DNA of 64,000 nt from positions 7,993,576 through 8,057,575 of the forward strand of contig JAQFVV010000036.1 of the NCBI GenBank assembly GCA_028023455.1, read 5' to 3'. Under the pieces are notes generated by a model. That model did no database searches, was not told where the DNA came from, and worked only from the letters and a program-made list of their open reading frames with translations. Shown one piece after another: positions 11,701 to 24,056 of this stretch (its first letter is position 1; every line of letters begins with the position of its first letter). This DNA comes from Epiperipatus broadwayi (taxonomy: Eukaryota > Onychophora > Udeonychophora > Euonychophora > Peripatidae). The position numbers and the translations under genes were made by a program.

Positions 11701-14030
11701 TTTTTATTTTATGAAGCTGCAAATTCCGAAGAATGCTGGATAGCAGATTGGACATTATTATTATTATGGTAAAAATATTGTATAATGATTTTTAATGAAT
11801 TTAATATGTTTTTCTTTAGATCAACTGAATATTATGTTGTTGTAGAATGAATGGATAGATATTTTATGAAAAACACATACATTATATTGGCAACTGAACT
11901 TTATTAAAATATGCATAAGTTTTAATTTATAATATAAACATGATACAACATTACGTAAGAAGCTTAGAAATAATTATATGATTCTTTCATAAATAAATTT
12001 TGATATTTTATTATGTTATAGTATTAGAGTTATATTTATTCTTTATTTAGGTAATTATTTTATTATTTGCAAGATAAGAATAGATTTGAAAAGACTCTAT
12101 TTTGTGTATTTTGTTTATTGAATAAGTTAAGTTACGTTATGGGTAGAAGCCTATATTTGGATTGAAGTTTATTAAGTATAGACAATGTAGTATAGGTAGA
12201 TTAGATAATGAATATTTTATTTAAAATTGATATTTATTTTCCGGAAATTTTTAGATAAGTTTAGGATATTTTTTTTTATAAATAGAAATTTATTAGAAAG
12301 GTTAGTAAAGCACATAGGGTAAAATAATGATTTTACACAGAAAGGAATCATAAAATTTATCTAATGTAATGTTTTATGAATTTAAAATTGATAAATGATT
12401 TAAATATTAATGTTTGAATAATACAGATATAGAATGCATATTTTATAAAATATATAACAGGAATTACATTAGGTGGAATATAATTATAGCCAATCATTTG
12501 TTTGACATTATAAAGAGATATTAATTTTATATAAAGATATTAAGCAATGCTAATAATAAAGTGAATACAGGATAATACATTATAAATGGTAATACTTAAT
12601 TAATGTAGCTATTTAATAAGTAGAGCTACATTATGTACACATGCTACATAGATAGTTTTGACATATATTATTATTTGTAATAATTAAAGTACACTACTAT
12701 TTATTTAAAATCTAAGTTTTGAAAATACACTATAATATTATTAATATAGCTTTTGAAAGAATGTATAATTGCTTATTAAGTACATGATTTAATAACAATG
12801 TAAACAGATTGTATTATTATTTTCTTACTTAGTTCAGTTTATATTTATTTTCTTAAATTCTAAAACTGTAAATAGTGTAAATAAATTTTTATTTGAAGTT
12901 ATTGTAAATAAATTTGTTAATTTGTTTTAAAAGTGTGTCGAGTTTTCATTATTTTTCACCATAGCATTTTGACATCAGATGATTTGAAATAAACATAATA
13001 TTTGCACAAAATTGAATTTGTTATTATTATTTAGAAATGAATACAATATTTGCTTAACATTATTTTATAAGAATTGATTGACATGAACATAAAATATTGC
13101 AATGGTCATAAGATAATTATAATGCACATTATAAGAATACAATATTGTTTATTGCCACAGATTATTAAGTATAAGATTTTAATTTATTCTAAAATTAAGA
13201 TACCATATGAAATAAAAGATATACATATGATTGTTTATTCATTTAATGATTGATTATATAAGAAAAATAGATGAGATTAAATTACACTTTAAGATTAGTA
13301 TTATTTATTATTATTATTAAAATAAGTTAGGTGTATCTAAGTTTGATATAAAATCCCACATCATACTTATTTACATAATTTATTATTATTTTAAAACAAC
13401 TTAGAAGAACCTGAGATTATTTAATTATATTTTAAGTTAAAAGTGAGGAATTATTTTAGTATTATTAAAGATAATTTATTTCATTTAAAAGTCATAAGGA
13501 TACTATAGATGTAATAGTAAGATGATAATGTGATGATAGTGTTCTTATGCCATTGAGACGGTATCTTGGAAGATATTGACTCAGTGTAAATCTGCTTATT
13601 ACTTTGTAACTTTACTTCGCAGTCTCATAATTTTAATATATAATTATTTAATTAGTATAATCTAGAACTATATTGATTTTGATGATTGATAATAAATTTA
13701 ATTAAGATATGATAATATAAAAGTATATTAAAGATAGATATGCAAATTTTAATTAAGCACAATAATGTAACTGAGCTAGTTGTATTTTAAACTATTTTAT
13801 TTATCAAGAAGTAAGGGTACAATATATATATAAATAAGATTAAAAAATTTATAATATACAAAACATATATTTTATATTCTAGTTCACTTACCAAGTTGAG
13901 TTTGAAACTGGAACTGAATTTTAAATAACAAAATCATTTTACATTAACAGAGTCATGGCATTTAAATCAACTCAATTTATTGGATTATAAAAAAAAAAAT
14001 TAATAACATCAATAACAAAATACAATAGAA
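8729..14030. other. Long, very AT-rich spacer, no recognised gene
   Basis: About 5.3 kb is dominated by A/T homopolymer and TATTTAAA-like sequence on both strands. No ORF above about 60 codons and no transposon domain was recognised. Minor features are a TATAAAAG box near 10471 followed by a 50-codon ORF (10705-10857), a GC-richer island near 11160-11205, and a 10-bp perfect inverted repeat, TAATGTAGCT, at 12601-12610 and 12624-12633. It could be intronic or intergenic, or very old transposon sequence. Confidence 0.5.
10705..10857 (+). CDS. Short open frame of unknown nature, downstream of a TATA-like box
   Basis: The 50-codon frame starts MGTSRIGEIYQKLYAIEITD and ends TAA at 10855-10857. 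It lies about 230 bases after a TATAAAAG sequence near 10471. Its base composition is slightly less AT-extreme than its surroundings. I recognise no domain and see no convincing splice site. It could be a relic of an LTR element or chance. Confidence 0.12.
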   Translation: MGTSRIGEIYQKLYAIEITDAGLVQKTIRWRKVVFWTISSIKSLNYYCLL

Positions 14031-14499
14031 GATTGATTGCTACTTGAGTATTAACTAAGCTATTACGTACTACATACCCAAAGGCATATTACTCTAATCT
14101 TACGATCTTTAAGATAACGTCTCCTAGTGATCTCCGAACACACTTAATCGATAAAGTTTGCCTGCAGATCATGTGGAGAAGTCACCTTGAAGATAGCAAG
14201 ATTAGAATAATATGCATTCGGGGCAGTACGTCATATCATAGTTAATGTCAAAGAAGGAGAGGGAGATGTCCACCATGTTGGCCAAACCCTGAAATAAAGA
14301 AATGGAATAATAAGTAAAATTGACTAAAATGTAAATATAAATAATTAAGAAAATGTAAATATGAACAATCAAAAATCATTAGAATTATTAACGATATTTA
14401 ATAATCATTTGGCCCTGTAAACAATAAAATGCCCAAAAATGCAATACTAATTATGAAAATATAAATATGAAAAATGAAATAAACCAAGAATTATTAACG

Positions 14500-15600
14500 A
14501 TATTTAACAATCATTTGCTACGATAAAATAATTATGAAAATGTAAATATAAATAATCAAAAATCAGTATTTTCAATGATATTTTAATATTCAAACAAAAG
14601 AAGTAATAGCTAAACCCAAATTTATTATTTACAAGTAACTGCCTTTCATAAATGCTGCAATACGCAAAAAGGGTAAAATGGCGGATTTTACAACCAATTT
14701 TTACCCGTACTGTTTCCAGAATATAATTATTAGCAATATTTAAGTAATCAACAAACAAAAGCAATAATAGGTAAAAAAAATCTTTTTTTTTTTTTTTGAA
14801 AATGCCCGAAAATGCAATACTAATTATGCAAATGTAAATATGAAAAATGAAATAAACCAAAAATTATTAACGATATTTAACAATCATTTGCTACGGTAAA
14901 ATAATTATCAAAATGTAAATATAAATAATCAAAAATCAGTATTTTCAATGATATTTTAATATTCAAACAAAAGAAGTAATAGCTAAACCCAAATTCATTA
15001 CTTACAAGTAACTGCCTTTCGTAAATGCTGCGATATGCAAAAAGGGTAAAATGGCAGATTTTACAACCAATTTTTACCCGTACTGTTTCCAGAATATAAT
15101 TATTAGCAATATTTAAGTAATCGACAAACAAAAGCAATAATAGGTAAAAAAATCTTTTTTTATGGTATTTAATAAAGCCAAATTGATTACATTTAATTAA
15201 AAAAAATGGGAAAAATTGCTCTCAAATATTTACTACAAGTAACTGCCTTTCATAAAAGCTGCGATACTGAACAATGTAAAAATGGCTGCTTTTATAATCA
15301 ATTTTTAGCCGTACTGTTTCCAGAATATTATTATAAGCAATATTTAAGTAATCGACAAACAAAAGCTACAATAAGAGGTAAAAAATCATATTTTTTTTTG
15401 GTATGGTATTTAACAAAACCAAATTGATTACATTTAATAAAAAAAAATGGGAGAAATTGCTCTCAAATATTTACTTCAAGTAACTACCTTTCATAAATGG
15501 CGGATTTTATAACCAATTTTTAGCCGTACTGTTTCCAGAATATAATTATAAGCAATATTTAAGTAATCAACGTCTTTTTTTTTGGGGGGGGGGGGTATTT
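14500..15600. repeat. Tandem amplification inside Merlin-1 (unit about 373 bp, plus shorter partial units)
   Basis: Two near-identical units start at 14516 and 14889 (TTTGCTACG followed by GTAAAATAATTAT-like sequence), a period of 373 bases. Partial units of the same block recur around 15238 and 15480, each containing CTGCCTTTCATAAA, AAATGGC, ACTGTTTCCAGAAT and AAGCAATATTTAAGTAATC. Reading frames called here on the minus strand (86-118 codons) are translations of the repeat, not genes. Merlin-2 has only about two such units near 28151 and 28376. Confidence 0.85.
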
Positions 15601-15778
15601 AACAAAAAAAGCAAAAAAATTGTTATCAACATTTTAACTACAAACAATTTCCTTTCTCAGCTACTGCGATAATAAAAAAGGAAAAATGACGCCATGACAA
15701 GCAATTTTCCCTATACCATTTACCAAACAAAAGTAAAAAAAAAAGGTATATTAAATAAATTGTACTTGCAAATAAAAG

Positions 15779-16636
15779 TCACTGTAGTGGACTGAATTCA
15801 TGGATATGTTGCAAAATAGCAGTAAAAGGATCATCCTTGAAGCATTGCCTCCACATGAATTCTGTTAAATACGAATCCAGGTGTTGTCTAGCTGTTCCTC
15901 TGTGCTTCTTGTTCCACCATTTTAGTAGCTCCCACAACCTTTCTATATTTTGAGTGTGGACTCCAGTCGATGGGTCCACAAAATTATAGGTGATCATATC
16001 CGGCCTCCTTTAATTCATCGGTTTTATAACCTTTCCAGCAGTCGCTGTAAATCGTAGATTCTTCCTGTACATTGTCTCTGATGGCTTGCATGAGATTGGA
16101 CACGGTTCTGTCTTGAATGGCTATCACAAAATATTCATCCGTCTCCCTGCAAACACCACCGAATATCCACTGCTGGGGGAGTACTCTGCCGGCATTATTT
16201 TTTCATCTTGAAAAAAGACTTTCATCAATTTCAACAATCCTGTTAGGGCCTCCAATTTTCACTTTTTCTTTAAGTAACAGTCTCCATGTGCAGACTTTAC
16301 GGAGATAATTGTTCCAATCGATTGCTACTGGTGATTTCCAACTGATCCTCACAAAATTGTACTGATGTCAGTTCTCTACACCAACTGTATATAAATCTGA
16401 TCGCAGTGACGAAACTGATTCTGGATCCTTCGAAACAAGTCTTTTTTCTGATAGCGATTCTTTTATAACAGTTTTTAAAATTACATCGGCATTGCTTCTT
16501 GTAGTTCTTAATGTATATAGTTTATAGGATGGCCGTTAATACAACATTTACCATTCGGGATGATTCAATATGTTTGCAAAAATTCAACCGCTTGATCTTC
16601 AGAAGATGATAAGTCCCATAATTTAATGTCTGACAT
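15779..16636 (-). pseudogene. ISXO2-like (Merlin) transposase relic
   Basis: This relic is homologous along its length to the intact transposase at 28732-29610. It starts MSDIKLWDL at 16636. The C-terminal third is open at 15997-15779 and still has the [11 protein letters not shown] segment carrying the catalytic Glu. Relative to Merlin-2 there is a 17-base deletion at about 15988, just downstream of the [10 protein letters not shown] block on the plus-strand map, which shifts the frame. Further indels lie near 16340 and 16500, with several substitutions. It cannot make a complete enzyme. Confidence 0.9.
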
Positions 16637-17069
16637 TTTCTTGTTCATTGTTGATTAGTAATAAATTGTGATTAGTAATAAATTAGTAATAAAAATAACA
16701 CAGAAATTAGTAATCAAAATCACAAATAAATGGTAATTAGTCAGCAATCAAAATGTAAAATTAGCAATAATTCTGCAATCAATTAGCAAAATGTAAAATT
16801 AAAATCTCACAAAATGGCGTATAACAGACAATAGAAAAAACACCTCTTGCTTGAAATACGACAGCAGGTAAAAGACAGATATTTACCACAATTCACCGCA
16901 ATATTACAAAATCTCGAAGGTCACCACGAAAATATCTTGACCATTTCTATCGATTAGTCATGCCAATGTTTCACTTGCCATGACATTGTTTTGGTTCATC
17001 ATCAATCTTATCTACCGGCGGCTTGTGTAGTATGTCATAGCTTAGTTAATACTCAAATACAGATTAATT

Positions 17070-18120
17070 TATATTTGTGATTGATTGAATAAAAAGAAAT
17101 GATAAAATTTGTGGGTAACTCTAAAATATGTTGCAAAAATGATGATGACACATATATAAAAAAAAATGAATGGAAAGAGAGATTTGAATATTTTAATAAA
17201 AAAAAATTTTAAACAACAAATACCAAATATATGCATTTGAATGACATTGAACTCTATTTGTTCATTAAAATAATAATCGATAAATAAATATGAAATAAAA
17301 TGATGTATTTAAACCTCTTGTCTGTCCAATGTTTTAAACTAAATTTTACACATACAAAAATCAAATTGGATAAAAAAACACCGGGTCGTATTAATATATA
17401 TATACTCAGACAAGAATTCAAATAATTAGTAAAGAAATCTCTCTGAGCATTTCATTGCTTAAATTCTATTACATCTAAATATATGATATTTATGATTTAA
17501 AAAAAATAATATGCACACATATTTATAAAAAAAAAAAATCATACTCTAAATAAAAGTATGTCCATTTTCATTATCCATTGATTCATCATAGCTTTTTTAT
17601 TTTCCATCCTAAGGTGTGGAGATGAATTTATTTCCTTGAGTAGAGATAATGTTCAGATAGAATAATACCGTTAAATCAAGTGAAGAATTTTAATAACAGT
17701 CCTTTTCTTCTTTTCTCTGAATTAGGAGATTGGAGTTTGTAATTCGCCTTAATCCAGTTGATTTTCCTGGCTTGAAACATGGTATCCATCTAATAGTTAC
17801 ATCCGGATTTTTTTTAAAAAAACCTGGGATCTCTTCCTTTTTTTAAAAAAAAAAGAAAAAGAAATAAATAGCCGATTTCATACAACACATTTTTTTTATA
17901 GATTTCTCTTCTTTCACATTTTTGTTTGTTATCTTCTTTGCAACTTTCTTCTGCCAGTTGCTCTTCAAACTGAATGGGCAGAAAAATGAAGTTTCTATAC
18001 TTCTATTTTTATAGTTAACAATTTAAAAATAAAGTTTCCTAAAGAATTGAGAAACGCATCGGTCTTCATCAATGGCAAAAAATAATGAATCCTATTACAG
18101 TTTTTTTCTGGTTATATATT
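17070..18120. other. AT-rich spacer, nothing recognised
   Basis: The sequence is A/T-rich with homopolymer runs and no supported gene. The part at 17690-17990 is slightly less AT-biased and might belong with the exon candidate at 18121-18339, but it contains stops in all minus-strand frames. Confidence 0.4.
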
Positions 18121-18339
18121 TTACCTCTCTCTGACATTATGGATGTCATAACTGTTGAACTTCACTCTGAAATTGGTCAATGCCAAATGATATGTTCCAG
18201 TAACTTTTCCCGCTTTGTTTTGCAAGTGCAATGTAAGTTTGGAGAGTAGATACATTGTAATGAAATCTAAGTTCGATGTGATTTTTTCTTTATTATTTTT
18301 AAACCAAAGTAAAGTATTGATATTACAACCTTGATTCAT
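18121..18339 (-). other. Possible host exon (weak), 72 codons
   Basis: This open minus-strand stretch alternates hydrophobic and polar residues in its middle (LLSKLTLHLQNKAGKVTGTY). It could be a beta-rich lipid-binding fold such as the takeout/group-7 allergen type, though that is a guess from pattern only. On the sense strand its 3' edge carries a good 5' splice-site match, GAGAG|GTAAAA, near 18123-18130. No convincing polypyrimidine acceptor or partner exon was found. It is not shared with any repeat in the window. It may equally be chance. Confidence 0.2.
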
Positions 18340-19097
18340 TTTATAAATATAAATAATTTACATATGTTTTTTTTTTTAATAATAATAATTTTTTTAAATT
18401 AATTTACAAACAAAAATATCTGACACCTAAAAAAATAACATTCAATTATGTATACTAATGTTACTATGGTGTCTGCAGTAACAGAAATTAAAATATGTGA
18501 GAATAATAGTGATTCTATTCAACTAAACTTTTATTTCACACTGAACTATTTCCAAAATTTATTTATTTGTCTGTATGTTTGTCTTGAGTTTGATTATAAC
18601 AAACTTAGTATTTTGAAGCTAGAATTAGCAGTAAACAATACTATTTAAAAAGCTTTAGGTTGCCATGGTTATCAATTTAAACTTATATTTTCAAGATCTC
18701 CCATTACCCATTTATCAAGTAAAAGAAAACCAAACAAGATTAATAAACTTTTTTATTTTTTTTTTAAGAAAACCAAACAAGATTAATAAACTTTTTTATT
18801 TTTTTTTTAATACTTTGATTAAATCTGAATACTCACAAGACCTCCTATCCACGAAAGAAAAAATAAATAAAGGACTTTTTTTTCTTCTTTTAATCATTAA
18901 ATTCTTTAACTTCAATACAAATAAACATCTATTCTTTCTATCTTTCTCATTTTACATATCATTTAATATGTCAGCCAAAAAAATTTCAAATTCACTATTC
19001 TCATCAAAGCAATATGGAATTTGTTTATTCCTTTTATCCTTATCTTCTTAGTATACTTACATGCATTTTTTTAAAGACTACCACCCATGTAGTACAA
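18340..19097. repeat. Spacer with a 43-bp tandem duplication
   Basis: A 43-base unit, AAGAAAACCAAACAAGATTA followed by a T-rich tract, occurs twice in tandem at about 18723-18809. The plus-strand open frames across this block (18448-18648 and 18665-19051) are driven by T-rich repeats and show no domain. Confidence 0.5.
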
Positions 19098-19309
19098 CTA
19101 CATCTCTAGGGTTTTTTTTAGTCTTATATTGGATTTCACAATTAAGTTTCCATTACAGGTTAGTGTTTTCTCCCACTGGATAAGCCACCAGGTGACACTG
19201 CAGAACCACCAAGAAGCCTGTAAGTGATAAATTTCTAAAAACAAAAATGGCTCAAAATCTCTGAAATTTAAAATTGTAACCCCCTCTCCTGCACGAAAAC
19301 AAAAATGGC

Positions 19310-20790
19310 TCAAAATTGCTGAAATTGAAATTTAAAACAAAAATGGACATTTATGGGTAGTGCTAAAAGGCGGCTTTTGATATCTGCCTCAGTGATGCCA
19401 TGGGCATTTACTCTAAGACTGTCACTCAGTGTTTTGTGTACATCCATGTAGTGAGCTTGGAGGTGATCTCTAAGGTGTTCTTTGATATATTGTATCATTT
19501 GATAGCCAGTGGTTTGAAAGCCATTGATGGTTATAATTGTTGGAATGGTTTGTTTTGATTTTGCACCTAAAGTCCACTGCAGGTATCCTCACAGCCAACA
19601 GTGTTGTGATGGTAGGAAAATCTTAGATCTCTTAATAGCTATATGTTCTGCTATTGTTGTTTGTTTATGTTTATATTGATTTTTGAGGGCCAGTAAATTT
19701 TATATAGGTTCAGTGTCTAAAGCAAATGTCTTGATCTTATTGTGGATATGTTCTAATTCTTTAAATAGGGTGGTAAATCCTTTGGCTTTCTTAGTATAGT
19801 GTGCTATTAAGGTCTGTAATATTCTTATGATTGAAAACCATGCTTCTTCTGGAGGTCTAGAGAGAATATCAATCTTATGAAACAGAATGTATGTTTCAGA
19901 GAAAAAAGCTTCCATCGTGGCAGCATGAGATAGTACTCCAATAGTTATGTTGAGACTGTACAGTTTTTAAACTGCAGAGAAATTAATATTGCTTGGTGGT
20001 CTGAGAAGGCAATTGGCTGGAGGGTGGCCTTCAAACTGAGGTGTAAAATAGGAGGCCTATTAGAGAGTGCTGAGTTTTATTGTAAAAAGAGAAGGCGTTG
20101 GGTGAGAAGAAGCCTAGCGGTCATAGGAAGTATTAAAATCCTCCATAAGGATTGAGGGAGCATTGTTATTATCAATGAGCATATAATTGTGTGAATAACT
20201 CTTAAAATAGTTGTTGTATTATTAAGTTGATATACATAGAAGGTGTTGATTGTGTTATTATGATAAGTCAGGTTGATAACTGTTAAATTGAAGTCTTCGT
20301 ATAGCATTTTAAACTTTTTTTTTAAAGTGTCATAGCATCGGCCGGGACACGAACCCGCAACCCGGGCAACTGCCTGCAAGTGCAAGGCAGCTGCGCTGAC
20401 CTCTCGACCACCAATGCAAGACATTTTAAGCTTGTTGGGAGGCATTTTATTGTTAATTAGCATGCCAACACCTCCAGCTGGAGAGTGATTAATTGAAAGA
20501 TGTGTAAAACCAAGTTTGTTTAGTTCTGAAATAATTAATTATTATTGTTTTAATAGTACTTTGTCTCTCCCATAAAGAGAATGTGGGGAGAAACAAATGA
20601 AAAGAAATGCCTAATGGCACGAACTTGCATGAGAGAGTTGATACCTCTGATGTTTACATCAGCAATTCTACAAGTGATATTATTTATTGCCAATGGATTT
20701 GCCATTACTTACCGCAGGCAAGTTTTTAGCGAGTTGTGGAAGGCATTGGGCAAGATTTTAAAGGTTATCTTTGTTATTAGTAAAGGGAAA
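19310..20790 (-). pseudogene. LINE ORF2 endonuclease and linker (L3), interrupted by a SINE
   Basis: From about 20690 the minus strand reads DVNIRGINS, then HFFSFVSPHILFMGETK, the endonuclease N-terminus with its catalytic Glu region. Later parts are interrupted at 20313-20421 by a SINE, then resume with LRVIHTIICSLI. A linker block at 19915-19700 (ETYILFHKIDILSRPPEEAW) aligns with AYITFHHLQILTLTATEAW of L1. Multiple stops are present. It is non-functional. Confidence 0.65.
20313..20421 (-). mobile_element. tRNA-derived SINE with target duplication
   Basis: The minus strand contains an RNA polymerase III A box, TGGTCGAGAGG (20410-20400), that fits the consensus, and a B box, GGTTCGTGTCC (20355-20345), with small departures. 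Between them is a tRNA-like arm (GCCTTGCACTTGCAGGC). The sense 3' end carries an A-run near 20314-20323. The flanks share CATTTTAA (20305-20312 and 20422-20429), a probable target duplication. It lies inside LINE L3. The same head, 5'-truncated, occurs at 44021-44100. It is not a functional tRNA. Confidence 0.75.
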
Positions 20791-20798
20791 CTGGGGTA

Positions 20799-23700
20799 TT
20801 AATATTTCTCCATCAGATGAGGAGTATCCGAGTTTGGTTTGTGGGCTATTTGGTCTTGAGCAGATAATTTTTTGTTTTTTCTCTCCAGCTGTTTTTGTTG
20901 TATTATTATGTTGTAAAATCTGATTTCTGATATTGTGTCTTTATTGGTCAGTGGCCAAGTGATGTTATCTTTCTCTGAGCTAGCTTTGTTCATATTGGAT
21001 TATTTTCTTTTGTTATTGTGAGATTTTAGTATACTGAATTTCATTTCAGAATTTTGTTCTGAGAATTCCTCTTTAGAGTTAATTTGCATTTTGTTGGAAT
21101 CTTGATTTATTGCTGCATTTATGCCGAGTTTGGTTTTTTGTTTTGGGATTGGAGTTTCTAATAAGATGGTAGGTTTTTGGTCAGATTTGTTGACTTGGCT
21201 GGCATATGTGCTAATTGGCTGTCTAATGCAGAGAGATGTGTTTATATTTGTTGTGGAACTCTGCGAGTTATTTCCTTCCAAATGCTTTGTTTTGTTTCAA
21301 CAGTTTTAGTTTTGTGATAAGTGGTTTTGAGTTGTAGACGTTTAATATGTGGTTGTGATTAATTTTTTGTGTTCAAATTGGAGTGTGATGTACTTTTGGA
21401 TGAAGGCTGAATATTATATTTTTTGTTCTGCTCTCTACTATTCGGAACACATCTTGTTACTTGTTTTGTTCTGGTGTATTATTATGTAGAATATGGTCTT
21501 CAGAATTGTGGTGTTCTTCAGCTGGGTTTGTGTGGTTTTCTTTACATCTGTGGAGTCTGTTTTTTTTTTGTTTCCACATGTTGTACAGATGCGTGAAATG
21601 CAGTCTTTGATTAGATGGGATCTCTGTCCACAATAAAAACATTGGAAACCCCTTGTGTTTTATTACTATAGATATATCTGTTGGAATTGTGCCTTTCCTC
21701 AACTGTAGATCACATATAGCCATGTTTGAGAAGATGAGGTTTCCTGTTCCATCCATCGGCAGGTATGTGAATTTGGAAATTTTTCCAAAAGGTGTTAGCA
21801 TTTTTTGTAGTTGGGTTTCATCTATTTCCGTAATACAGTTTTTGATTTTTCTTAATAATGTGGATATTCTGTTGAGATCTATGTAAAAAATAAATTTGTT
21901 TTCTATTGTTTTGTAATTGTTTCTGAACAGATATGAACTCAACTGCTATGTATCTATCATTGGGGTGAGTTAGAATGTGATGTATGCCAACACCTATAAT
22001 GTCTTGTTTTATTAGTTGACAAAGAGCCTCAATAGGGAACTTATAGAGTGAACAGTTTGCATCTGTAGTTGCAAGAATGAGGCTCCTATCACTGTTGTAT
22101 TTAGCGAGTGATTTTAGTAAGTTAATTGGGATAGAAAGGTTGAATTTCGTTATATTTGTGTATTGATCTTCAGTAAAGTTATCGGTGGAGAAGGACTTAT
22201 GTAGAGGGTTTGATGTGCGCATCATTAATTTGTTGACTTACGTCCTGTTCTATTAATTCTAGTATTTAGATCAGATGCATTTGCATTAGCAATTTCAGGT
22301 TTGTAATACTGAGAGATATTTGGAATTATCGTATTTTTAGTTGAGTTTATATTTGTGTTAGTGGTCTGTATCAATCCTATTTTAGTTATATTAGCATATG
22401 TAGGATTTACTTGGCTGTCTTCAGATTCTGAGATGCTAAGACCGTAATTTGAATGACTTTTGAAGTTTTGATCTGATTGCGTGTTAGTATCTGTAGTAGA
22501 AAAATTCTTATTAGATCTTGAATTTGTTTGTAGGTTAGTGGCTTGTGTTTTAGGACTTGAGTTTTTGTTAATTTTAATAGGATTTGATTTGTTTTCAATT
22601 TGTATTTCGTCTTGACTGTCTGCCGCAGTTATGCTTAGGCTGTCGAGAGAGTTTCTTTTTGTAAAATTAATTTCATTTATATTTTTATTATTTGGATTAG
22701 TATTAAGGGAATTAGTTGAGTTTCTATCACTATTCTGTTGTTCTATAGTTGTATGGAGTGCTATGTTTATTCCTTTTTGTACCAGAATTTGGTCTTTGTT
22801 AAAGTTAGCATTATGAGCTATGCGTACTAAGTTAACATTTAGGCTTCGGAAATATTCACTTTCTTTTTCTGAAGAACGGAGTTGTTTTATATCTGGAGAG
22901 TTGCTTGGCATGATTTTCGGAGGTAAGTCTTGTTCTATTGTTGATTTATACCGATTGTTTATTAAATTTTCCTTTTTATTTTATTTTCTGTATACATAAG
23001 GGAGTGTGGAGTCTGAGAAATATTTAAACCGTTTTCTTCTGTGCTTAGATTTGTTGAAACGTAATTTGTAAAATCATTAGCATCATGTTTTAAGTTCTGG
23101 GCATTTGATTCATTACGAGAGCTGATAGACTGGCTTTTATCAGGAGTCTTTAGAATTATTTATTTTCTTAATAATAGGAGGTCTATTAGATTGTATATTA
23201 ATATATGAGAGCTGATAGACTGGCTTTTATCAGGAGTCTTTTTAGTATTATTATTTGTTTTCTTAATAATAGGAGGTCTATTAGATTGTATATTAAGAGG
23301 TAGTTTTTTTAGTTTTAACCGAACTAAAGAGAGGTGGATCTTCTGAAGTATTGGTATCAGATGCAGCTGAAAGCTCGCAGACTTGATTGCTGTTTGTAGG
23401 CTTTTCTATTATCTTTTTTTTAAATTATTTTAGGGGTTTTAGGTTTAGCTTCACATACATTTGTATTAGAAAAATGTTGATTTGTATAATCTAAATCTGA
23501 ACTTTCGATATTCATGGGGAGTGAAATATTAGAATTTGAAATGTGTTGAAGCGAGTATATTACATTGTCTGTAATATAGCTAACATCATATCTTAGGCTG
23601 TACTTTTCCGATTTTTTAGGGAAATCTATAGGATTTGATTTTAGTGAATCTGATGAGTTAATTTATGCCACGGGTTGATTTAAACTATGGTTTTGTTTTG

Positions 23701-24056
23701 TAAAATAGTAATTTGAGGCTTCTGAAATGTTGACTATTTCTTTAGCTATTATGTAAATATTATGAGTCACTCTTAAAATCTAGTACTAGGCTCTCATTTA
23801 TGTTACTTAAAGTTTTTTTTCCAGCGAGTAGTCGTAATGAATCATTTTATGAACTTTGTTATAGATAAGTAGTAGTACTTTTAGATTTATAAGGATTAAT
23901 GTGTATTTTCTTTTTAGATATGAAAATTGATTTTTTTTTTTGGTAATATGTGATCTAGTTTTAATCAATTTTTTTTCTGATCCAGTCGTTTAGTCTAGTG
24001 GAGATTTTTCCATTTTGTTTTTTAAATTTTGGAATGTATTTTCTCCGCACATCCAT
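20799..24056 (-). pseudogene. LINE ORF1 (CCHC protein) of L3, fragmented
   Basis: A candidate start is at about 24056 (MDVRRKYIPKFKKQNGK), followed by decayed low-complexity sequence. A second long open part is 22911-22225, which is Asn/Ser/Thr rich. The conserved block at 22225-21900 reads SLYKFPIEALCQLI and HPNDRYIAVEF, as in L1 and L2. The zinc knuckle near 21640-21575 reads CFYCGQRSHLIKDC and then CTTC, in a frame partly shifted from the surrounding open piece. The C-terminal tail extends to 20799. A 90-base tandem duplication (23117-23306) lies within it. Confidence 0.65.
23117..23306. repeat. 90-bp tandem duplication within the LINE L3 ORF1 region
   Basis: The segment starting GAGAGCTGATAGACTGGC occurs at 23117 and again at 23207. 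The copies share TTATCAGGAGTCTTT and AGGAGGTCTATTAGATTG, with a small internal insertion in the second. Confidence 0.8.

Larger units (their letters stand above)
14039..17061 (-). mobile_element. Merlin-superfamily DNA transposon, decayed copy (Merlin-1)
   Basis: The ends match those of the better copy at 27359-30077. The left end reads TACTTGAGTATTAACTAAGC from 14041, and its inverse is at 17041-17061. Flanking 8-mers GATTGATT (14031-14038) and GATTAATT (17062-17069) match 7/8, consistent with the 8-9 bp target duplication of Merlin. Inside are a minus-strand ISXO2-like transposase relic, a tandemly amplified non-coding block (14500-15600) and a long inverted repeat at the left end (14042-14246). 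It is about 3.0 kb long, roughly 0.3 kb longer than Merlin-2, mainly through the internal amplification. Confidence 0.88.

Noticed and set aside
14504-15137. Two minus-strand ORFs of 118 and 86 codons with near-identical sequence
   Set aside because: They are translations of the 373-bp tandem repeat inside Merlin-1; no protein motif is present and the reading is not kept in Merlin-2.
20313-20421. Functional tRNA gene
   Set aside because: The B box departs from consensus, an A-rich tail and a target duplication are present, and a truncated copy exists; it is a SINE.
23117-23306. CRISPR-like array from repeated blocks
   Set aside because: There are only two tandem units with no spacers, in a eukaryotic LINE; the other repeats here are likewise tandem duplications.
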